The translations under genes and the position numbers were made by a program. DNA of 12,065 nucleotides from JAQYVL01 sp964578935 (GTDB taxonomy: Bacteria > Desulfobacterota > Desulfobacteria > Desulfobacterales > SURF-7): positions 1 to 12,065 of the forward strand of contig CAZOEW010000121.1 in the NCBI GenBank assembly GCA_964578935.1, given 5' to 3'. The notes beneath the pieces are model-generated. The model made no database searches, was not told where the DNA came from, and saw nothing but the letters and a program-made list of their open reading frames with translations. Positions 6,884 to 12,065 of this stretch are shown here, piece by piece. How positions within the stretch are numbered: position 1 is the first letter of the stretch; each line of letters begins with the position of its first letter.

Positions 6884-7519
6884 TCAGACCGATGATTTGT
6901 CGCTTTTTTTTGGTTTTTTGCGTAAAAAAAACTCTTCGAAAAGCGCCATTGATTTTTTAACTTTTTGAATATCATAGTCATTCATTTTGTCGTTGACTGC
7001 CATGATCGAGATCATGGTGACCTTTCCCAGCATTTCCCATGCAAGAATGTCCGGATCGATGTGTTCTTTTAAAAAACCCCGCCGGATATCCTCTTCCAGG
7101 TTTTGCCGGTTAAAACTCTGAAACGCCTTGACGATTTCCCAGCCCTTTTCGCGTATTTCAGAATCAAAGGCAAACAACGCCTTTAAAATACAGGCGTACA
7201 TATCAATATCTGGATTTTGGATTTCTTCCACATATTGTTCATTCACCGCTTTGATAATGCTCTTTTTCTGATCCGTGGCCTGAAAAATGGGATTGGAAAT
7301 ATAAATCCGAAGCCGGTATTCCAATATATATTCCAGCATGGCGAGCTGTAGTTTCTGCTTGCTTTTAAAATGGCTGTATATCAGGGCTTCGTTAATACGG
7401 GCTTCCTTTGCAATCAGGGAAGTGGTTGCCCGGTCATAGCTCAGTCGAGCCACAATTTTCACGGTTGCTTTAATGATTGATTCCCGGCGCTGCTCAGCGC
7501 TCATCCGTTTTCGAGCCAC
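6884..7519 (-). CDS. TetR/AcrR-family transcriptional regulator
   Basis: 211 residues with a typical TetR N-terminal DNA-binding domain. After VARKRMSAEQRRESII comes the helix-turn-helix ATTSLIAKEARINEALIYSHF (two halves, about 31-40 and 41-51) and the usual KSKQKL. The rest is the all-helical ligand-binding and dimerisation domain, ending in a Lys-rich tail. I chose the GTG at 7517-7519 because AGGAGG lies 4-5 bases upstream and ARKRMSAEQRRE is a common TetR beginning. A longer frame from 7606 would overlap the thiolase stop and has no ribosome site. The gene sits inside the operon, 59 bases after the thiolase, so it is probably autoregulated through the palindrome at 8999-9020. Regulators of this kind next to acyl-CoA genes often respond to acyl-CoA thioesters; the ligand here is not known. 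Confidence 0.9.
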   Translation of the reverse strand: MARKRMSAEQRRESIIKATVKIVARLSYDRATTSLIAKEARINEALIYSHFKSKQKLQLAMLEYILEYRLRIYISNPIFQATDQKKSIIKAVNEQYVEEIQNPDIDMYACILKALFAFDSEIREKGWEIVKAFQSFNRQNLEEDIRRGFLKEHIDPDILAWEMLGKVTMISIMAVNDKMNDYDIQKVKKSMALFEEFFLRKKPKKSDKSSV

Positions 7520-7578
7520 TTCTCCTCCTGATTCAGGCGTTATAGTCGAACAGCTGTGTGCTAATATTTCGAATAATT

Positions 7579-8832
7579 TCAAGTTTTTTCCAGAATATGA
7601 ATACACATGGCTGCTTCTCCATATCCGATGGTTCCCCCTCCGTTTTCGGCTAACGCAACCCTGGGATTTTCGATCTGCCTTTTCCCCGCCTCCCCTCGAA
7701 GGTGGGTCACCAGTTCAAAAATCTGTGCGAGACCGGAAGCCCCAATGGGATGGCCGCGGGATATCAGACCGCCGCTTGGATTTACCGGAATTTTACCCGC
7801 AAGGGAGGTTGCGCCGCTTTCGGCAAAAGGCCCGCCTTCACCGACAGGACAGAATCCGAGCTGTTCTGTCTGATGAAGCTCTCCGAAAGCAGTGGCATCA
7901 TGAACTTCCGCAACATTGATGTCTTCCGGTCCCATGCCGGACACCTCGTATGCCGCCTTTGCCGCCCGCTGGGAGATATCGCTTTTGATTTCCCATGAGC
8001 CGGACTTGATGACCGAAGCGCGTATCCGGGCAGCCCTTTTTTTTGCGTGCTTCTTTAAAAATTTTTCCGAGCAGAGGATTGCCGCCGCTGAACCGTCTCC
8101 CACCGGGGCGCACATGGCACGGGTAAGGGGATAAGCCACTTCGTAGTCCGCGAGCACTTGCTCGATTGTTTGCGGAAAGGTATACTGGGCAAGAGGATTC
8201 AGCGTGGAGTTGTTGTGCGCTTTTGCTGCTATTGCCGCCAGTTGCCGCTGTGTCGTTCCATACTCCTTCATGTGTCCCCGGGCTCCATGGGCATAGAAAT
8301 CCATAAAGACCGAATGTCCTCCTTCTTTTTCTTTCTTTTCCGGTCCCTTGGATTCTTGGTCTTTTGAAGCAGCGGCCTTTTCCTTTTGATCCTTTTTCCA
8401 CTGTTCAATAAACCGGGTCGTAACTTCGACATCGGTACCGGACAAAAAGCCTTTCATCATCAGTCGGCGGTCTTCATTGTACACCTTCTCCGCCCCGATC
8501 GCGAGGACACAATCATAAAGGCCGGCCTTGATTGCCGTCCAGCCACCATGAAGGGCGGTGCTGGCGCTCGCGCATGCATTTTCAACGTTCGTGATGGGGA
8601 TTTTATCGACTCCGTTTGCTGAAAGCGCAACCTGGCCCCGGATGCAATGCTGAAAATCGGTCATTCCCCATCCGGTATTTGAAAACCAGGCAGCTTCAAT
8701 ATCTTTTCTTTCAAGTTCGCAGTCTTTTAGCACAAGGTCCAGCGCTTCTCCTGTCAGGCTTTTAATGTTTCTGTCGAGGTATTTCCCGAACTTGACCATT
8801 CCCACGCCGATAATGTAAATATTGTCCGCCAT
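7579..8832 (-). CDS. Thiolase-family protein (SCP-x/non-canonical acetyl-CoA acyltransferase-like)
   Basis: 417 residues. Thiolases cleave 3-ketoacyl-CoA with CoA, or run in reverse. The nucleophile is Cys87 in VENACASAS; His311 lies in AEVHDATAFGE, and His361 in the closing motif RGHPIGASG (359-367). The last motif, CxGGG in classical thiolases, reads ENGGGTIG here with Asn397 in place of the second Cys. That places it with the SCP-2/thiolase-like branch rather than FadA. A strongly charged Lys/Glu/Ser insertion (about 145-172) lies in the loop domain before the SVFMDFYA segment. I chose the ATG at 8830-8832, with AGGAG 8 bases upstream; a TTG at 8853 has no site. It is the first gene of the minus-strand operon, after a leader of about 170 bases that begins at the TetR operator. 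Confidence 0.85.
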   Translation of the reverse strand: MADNIYIIGVGMVKFGKYLDRNIKSLTGEALDLVLKDCELERKDIEAAWFSNTGWGMTDFQHCIRGQVALSANGVDKIPITNVENACASASTALHGGWTAIKAGLYDCVLAIGAEKVYNEDRRLMMKGFLSGTDVEVTTRFIEQWKKDQKEKAAASKDQESKGPEKKEKEGGHSVFMDFYAHGARGHMKEYGTTQRQLAAIAAKAHNNSTLNPLAQYTFPQTIEQVLADYEVAYPLTRAMCAPVGDGSAAAILCSEKFLKKHAKKRAARIRASVIKSGSWEIKSDISQRAAKAAYEVSGMGPEDINVAEVHDATAFGELHQTEQLGFCPVGEGGPFAESGATSLAGKIPVNPSGGLISRGHPIGASGLAQIFELVTHLRGEAGKRQIENPRVALAENGGGTIGYGEAAMCIHILEKT

Positions 8833-8977
8833 TTCATTTTCTCCTGTTTTCAAATAAGAACTATTTGAATTTCGGGAATTTTGTCAAAAAAATTGACGTC
8901 TTCAACGATTCCCCGTTGCAGGGATGAGAAGAAAATAACCGAAAAACAGTTTTGATCTTCCAAAAGAAATTATCCTG

Positions 8978-9006
8978 TTGACATTTAGATTGATAGAAAC
9001 TAAGTA
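8978..9006 (+). promoter_or_regulatory. Candidate promoter toward the hydrolase operon
   Basis: A perfect TTGACA (8978-8983) is followed after 17 bases by TAAGTA (9001-9006), a poor -10 that lies inside the palindrome, so repressor binding would block it. A second option slightly downstream is TTGTCA (9031-9036), 17 bases, then TATCCT (9054-9059), which is outside the palindrome. The -35 is strong; the assignment of the -10 is uncertain. Confidence 0.4.
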
Positions 9007-9020
9007 AGTGCTTACTTAGT
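8999..9020. promoter_or_regulatory. Near-perfect 22-bp palindrome, candidate TetR operator
   Basis: The arms ACTAAGTAAG (8999-9008) and CTTACTTAGT (9011-9020) are exact reverse complements separated only by TG. The size, the AT-rich symmetric form and the very short centre are typical of TetR-family operators. A further AAG at 9021-9023 makes a second, overlapping small repeat (CTTAC-TTA-GTAAG, 9011-9023). It lies in the divergent region between the thiolase and hydrolase genes and would cover the -10 regions of both. The regulator encoded at 6884-7519 is the natural candidate to bind it. I found no second copy of the motif in the window. Confidence 0.8.
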
Positions 9021-9037
9021 AAGTTTGCATTTGTCAA
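9009..9037 (-). promoter_or_regulatory. Candidate promoter toward the thiolase operon
   Basis: On the minus strand a perfect TTGACA (9037-9032) is followed after 17 bases by TAAGCA (9014-9009), again a weak -10 inside the palindrome. It mirrors the plus-strand arrangement, so one bound repressor would block both directions. A GATAAT further along (8974-8969) is an alternative -10 without a good -35. Confidence 0.4.
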
Positions 9038-9177
9038 GATTTTTTTAATTGTATATCCTATATTTTTTTATTTCGAATGGTTCAGACGTTCTATCCCGGT
9101 TCATCACCGGCTGGGTTGGAGATCATCGTCTGTTTTGGTTTTTTGATTTCAGACAGCGGCATATAAGGAGTTACCGA

Positions 9178-10233
9178 ATGGATATCGGCTTTTATAAGAA
9201 AGGGCTGGATCAAATCGGCGGTTTTATCGACAGCCTGTTTCTGACCATACCCAGGATTTTGAAACCCCTGAAGCCGGTGCGGGATATTGACCGGAATACC
9301 TATGAAAAGGAGGTCGATTTTTATATCGAAAGCGGGTACGCGGATCATCCTGACAGGTTTTTCGATTTTCCGGACACGACTCCCGGACATCAGGTTATCG
9401 AAGAAATTCCGTTTGATGACGGCAAACGCCAGCTTGTATCCTTTACAAGCGGTTACGAGGTAAAAAATCCGTTTAAACGGGATTTGTATGATTCTCATCT
9501 GCCCAACCATACCGGGTATCTGGTAAGATGGACTCATGGGGATAAAGGCAGAAAAACGGTTCTGTGCCTCCACGGGTACATGCTGGGAGATCCTGCCCAG
9601 GCTGAAAAAATGTTCCGGGTCAGAAAACTTTACCGCATGGGGCTGGATGTATCCCTTTTTATCACACCGTTTCACTGGAGGAGGGCACCTGAATCGAAAC
9701 GTCAACGGGGTATTTTCATTCAGACGGATGATGTGGCCATGACCTGTGAGTGCATTGGACAGGCCATGGTTGATCTTCACAGCTCAATTCAGATTCTGGC
9801 TGCCATGGGGAGCTTTGAAACCGGTATTATCGGCGCGAGTCTGGGAGGATACCTCGCGGCGCTTTTTGCATGCCTTTCAAACCGGATTTCGTTCACCGCC
9901 ATGATGGTCCCGGCTGTAAACTTATCAAAGCCCTTTGGTCCGGGGTTTATCAAGATGCCGTTTCAGGTTGACCCGTTGTTACGTGAAAAGATAGACCGGG
10001 TCTGGGAATTTCATTCTCCTCTGAAACTGAAACCCAAAATAGGCCGTGAAAATATTCTGGTGATCGCTTCCCGCGGTGACCGGTTATGCCCTTTTGAATA
10101 TGTCCGGCTGCTTTGTGAAAGATGGGGATGGCCGGTTCATCGTTTTATGACCGGTGGGCACTGGCTGGTGTTCAATGGAAGAGCGCGCGGGAAGGCCTGG
10201 TATCGTTTTTTGTCTGAAAAGGGGTTTGTTTGA
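9178..10233 (+). CDS. Alpha/beta-hydrolase-fold protein (ABHD18-like)
   Basis: 351 residues. The order of elements fits a serine alpha/beta hydrolase: VLCLHGYMLGDPAQAE (128-143) with the oxyanion-hole HG, the nucleophile elbow GASLGG with Ser221, the acid Asp301 in VIASRGDRLCP, and His328 in TGGHW. The N-terminal 110 residues precede the core and may form a cap or docking region; residues 14-26 are hydrophobic but there is no clear signal peptide, so it is probably cytoplasmic. An ester, thioester or similar bond is the likely target; no residue identifies the substrate. I chose the ATG at 9178-9180 because TAAGGAG lies 7 bases upstream; the frame is open to 9049 but has no other good site. 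It is the first gene of the plus-strand operon, 63 bases ahead of an acyl-CoA dehydrogenase. Confidence 0.82.
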   Translation: MDIGFYKKGLDQIGGFIDSLFLTIPRILKPLKPVRDIDRNTYEKEVDFYIESGYADHPDRFFDFPDTTPGHQVIEEIPFDDGKRQLVSFTSGYEVKNPFKRDLYDSHLPNHTGYLVRWTHGDKGRKTVLCLHGYMLGDPAQAEKMFRVRKLYRMGLDVSLFITPFHWRRAPESKRQRGIFIQTDDVAMTCECIGQAMVDLHSSIQILAAMGSFETGIIGASLGGYLAALFACLSNRISFTAMMVPAVNLSKPFGPGFIKMPFQVDPLLREKIDRVWEFHSPLKLKPKIGRENILVIASRGDRLCPFEYVRLLCERWGWPVHRFMTGGHWLVFNGRARGKAWYRFLSEKGFV

Positions 10234-10296
10234 AGATGGAAAAACAAGGTCCTGCCGTCGGGGTCATTTTTGTTAATTTTTAAAAGGATATCAAAC

Positions 10297-12065
10297 ATGG
10301 CTGCTGCAAAATTTATCAGTGAACGAAATTTGAAGTTTCTGCTTTATGAGGTTTATGATCTGCCGTCTCTGACCCGGTATTCCGGTTTTGATATGCACAA
10401 TCGAAAAGTATTTGACATGGTTTTAGATGCCACAATCAAACTGGCCAAAGACCTGATGTGGCCCACGCTGATGGATATGGATCATGAACCCCCGGCAATG
10501 AGCGGCGGCAGTGTCAAGGTACATCCATCTGTTTCTGATGTCATGCGTGAATGCGGTGAGGGAGGTTGGATCGCTGCGGGTTTTCCGATCGAACTTGAAG
10601 GGGAGCAGTTTCCGGTTCTTTTTTGCTCGGTCTGCCGGTTTATTTTTTCTGCGGCAAATTATTCGGCTGCTGTTTATCCGGATTTGACAGCCGGGGCCGC
10701 GCGGCTGATCACTTCCTTTGGAAGCAAGGATCTGGTCGAGACCTATGTTCCGAATATGCTTGGCGGCAAATGGCAGGGCACGATGGCACTGACGGAGCCC
10801 CAGGCAGGAAGCTCGCTGGCAGACATCACCACTGCGGCAGCCCCAACCGGGGATGGATATTATAGGATAAAAGGCCAGAAAATATTTATCTCCGCCGGTG
10901 ATCACGACGGGGTTGAAAATGTGATTCATCTGATGCTGGCCAAAATTCATGGCGCTCCTCCGGGAGCAAAAGGGATTTCCCTTTTTGTCGTGCCAAAGCT
11001 CAGACCGGATGAAACCGGGCAGCTGGGGTCTAATGATGTGGTCGTTTCACAGGTATATCATAAGCTGGGCTATCGGGGCGCGCCGATCACTGAATTAAGC
11101 ATCGGTGATAAGGATGATTGCCGAGGGTATCTCGTGGGAGAACCGCACAAGGGACTCTCTTATATGTTTCAGATGATGAACGAATCCCGGATCGGCGTTG
11201 GAATAGGTGCCGCAGCCATTGCATCGGCAGCGTATTACGCTTCGCTCGATTACGCCCGGCAGCGTCCCCAGGGCCGACTTCTGGGCAGGAAGGATATTTC
11301 TCTGCCGCAGGTTCCCATCATTCAGCATGCGGATGTCAAACGGATGCTTCTGTTCCAGCGTGCCATTGTCGAAGGCTCGTTGGCGCTCCTGCTGCAAAGC
11401 TCTCTTTATGCAGACCTGGAGCAGGTTTCTGCGGGTGATGAAAAAGAAAAATATGCCCTGCTGCTCGATATTTTGACGCCGGTAGCCAAAAGCTATCCTT
11501 CCGAGATGGGAATTTTATCAGTCAGCCAGGGGCTTCAATGTCTGGGCGGCTATGGTTACTGCGAGGATTTCCCGCTGGAGCAGTACTACCGTGATGCTCG
11601 GATTCATCCGATTCATGAAGGAACCACCGGCATACAGGGACTGGACCTTTTGGGTCGCAAGGTGATGATGAAAAACGGCCGGGCATTTTCGCTTTATCTG
11701 GAGCAGGTTCAGAGCACAATCGATGCGGCTGCCACGATCGGCGGACTGACACCGTTCAGCAGCAAGCTCGCTGACGCACTCCATGGACTGGTGGAAGTTA
11801 CCGACCATTTAAAGTCTCTGGCAGGCAAAGTCGGGCCGGAGGTTTTTCTGGCTGATGCCACCCTGTATCTCGATTTTTTTGGAATTATAACCATTGCCTG
11901 GCAGTGGCTTGTGCAGGCGATCGCCGCTTGCAGGGCGCTGGAAAGCAAAACACAGAAAAAAGACCGGCAGTTTTATCAGGGGAAGATGATGGCTTTTCGT
12001 TATTTCTACAGCTATGAGCTTCCGAAAATTCATGGCCTTGCACAACGATTGATGGACGCTGACCC
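10297..12065 (+). CDS. Long-form (FadE5/AidB-like) acyl-CoA dehydrogenase, truncated at the window edge
   Basis: 589 codons from the ATG at 10297-10299 (AGGA 8 bases upstream), open to the edge. This type is usually close to 600 residues, so only a few C-terminal residues are missing. It begins MAAAKFISERNLKFLLYEVY, the N-terminal extension typical of the long FadE5-type enzymes. The core follows with MALTEPQAGSS (163-173), KIFISAG (195-201), NESRIGVGIGA (295-305), GLQCLGGYGY (412-421) and RDARIHPIHEGTTGIQG (432-448), where Glu441 is the expected base. Residues about 455-589 form the extra helical C-terminal domain. It should oxidise an acyl-CoA with FAD; known relatives handle broad chain lengths. 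It is the second gene of the plus-strand operon and is not a close copy of either minus-strand dehydrogenase. Confidence 0.9.
   Translation, partial: MAAAKFISERNLKFLLYEVYDLPSLTRYSGFDMHNRKVFDMVLDATIKLAKDLMWPTLMDMDHEPPAMSGGSVKVHPSVSDVMRECGEGGWIAAGFPIELEGEQFPVLFCSVCRFIFSAANYSAAVYPDLTAGAARLITSFGSKDLVETYVPNMLGGKWQGTMALTEPQAGSSLADITTAAAPTGDGYYRIKGQKIFISAGDHDGVENVIHLMLAKIHGAPPGAKGISLFVVPKLRPDETGQLGSNDVVVSQVYHKLGYRGAPITELSIGDKDDCRGYLVGEPHKGLSYMFQMMNESRIGVGIGAAAIASAAYYASLDYARQRPQGRLLGRKDISLPQVPIIQHADVKRMLLFQRAIVEGSLALLLQSSLYADLEQVSAGDEKEKYALLLDILTPVAKSYPSEMGILSVSQGLQCLGGYGYCEDFPLEQYYRDARIHPIHEGTTGIQGLDLLGRKVMMKNGRAFSLYLEQVQSTIDAAATIGGLTPFSSKLADALHGLVEVTDHLKSLAGKVGPEVFLADATLYLDFFGIITIAWQWLVQAIAACRALESKTQKKDRQFYQGKMMAFRYFYSYELPKIHGLAQRLMDAD

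Larger units (their letters stand above)
8833..9177. other. Divergent control region between the two operons
   Basis: 345 bases with no supported gene. The middle holds the 22-bp palindrome and promoter boxes listed separately. The left half is the leader of the thiolase transcript. It has small inverted repeats: GTCAA/TTGAC at 8883-8897 around five A, and CAACG/CGTTG at 8903-8918 around six bases. On the minus strand the second is followed after 10 bases (AAGACGTCAA) by seven T, a weak attenuator-like arrangement. The right half is AT-rich and stays open in the hydrolase frame back to 9049, but lacks a ribosome site there. Confidence 0.6.

Noticed and set aside
7520..7606. Longer TetR protein beginning at 7606
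   Set aside because: It would overlap the thiolase stop, has no ribosome site, and its extra 29 residues do not resemble a TetR N-terminus. The GTG at 7519 has AGGAGG.
9049..9177. Hydrolase starting at the TTG at 9049
   Set aside because: The 43 extra codons have no ribosome site and read as AT-rich leader; TAAGGAG precedes the ATG at 9178.
10423..10950. Long open frame on the minus strand inside the FadE5-like gene
   Set aside because: It is antisense to well-conserved dehydrogenase motifs, has no recognisable domain and no ribosome site; the same holds for open frames opposite the ligase (for example 5719-6192) and the hydrolase.
1..12065. CRISPR array, insertion sequence, tRNA or other mobile-element signature
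   Set aside because: No spaced direct repeats, transposase or integrase frames, terminal inverted repeats or tRNA-like folds were seen.

Overview
The window looks like accessory metabolism of an anaerobic, fatty- or aromatic-acid-degrading bacterium. The gene mix fits a Desulfobacterota (Desulfobacterales-type) sulfate reducer: three divergent acyl-CoA dehydrogenases, an acyl-CoA ligase carrying a two-cluster ferredoxin domain, a stand-alone nitroreductase, and genes of medium GC separated by AT-rich gaps. The taxonomic call is an inference from content; no marker gene is present.

Layout. (1) Positions 1-170, minus strand: the N-terminal part of a thiamine-binding MTH1187-family protein cut by the window edge, followed by a 337-base AT-rich gap with two inverted repeats. 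(2) Positions 508-8832, minus strand: seven genes in one direction with short gaps. In transcription order they are thiolase, TetR regulator, nitroreductase, ferredoxin/acyl-CoA ligase fusion, a 500-residue acyl-CoA dehydrogenase, a 373-residue acyl-CoA dehydrogenase-like protein lacking the usual catalytic glutamate, and, after 66 bases, a YhhN/lysoplasmalogenase-type membrane protein. (3) Positions 8833-9177: a divergent control region with a near-perfect 22-bp palindrome, a good TetR-family operator candidate, flanked by outward-lying TTGACA boxes on both strands. (4) Positions 9178 to the right edge, plus strand: an alpha/beta hydrolase and a FadE5-like long acyl-CoA dehydrogenase truncated a few residues before its expected end.

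How it may work together (inference). The hydrolase could release an acid from an ester or thioester. The ligase would make its CoA thioester, and three dehydrogenase polypeptides would oxidise acyl-CoAs, two of them perhaps as one heteromeric enzyme. The thiolase would act on the 3-ketoacyl-CoA. The ferredoxin domain and the nitroreductase, translationally coupled with a 1-base gap, look like a private redox pair. No enoyl-CoA hydratase or 3-hydroxyacyl-CoA dehydrogenase is encoded here, so those steps must come from elsewhere. The TetR protein, encoded inside the minus-strand operon, probably controls both arms from the single palindrome.

Most worth a second look: the ferredoxin-ligase fusion, whose seam looks like a translated intergenic spacer with its own ribosome-binding site and start codon, and the paired catalytic/non-catalytic dehydrogenases.
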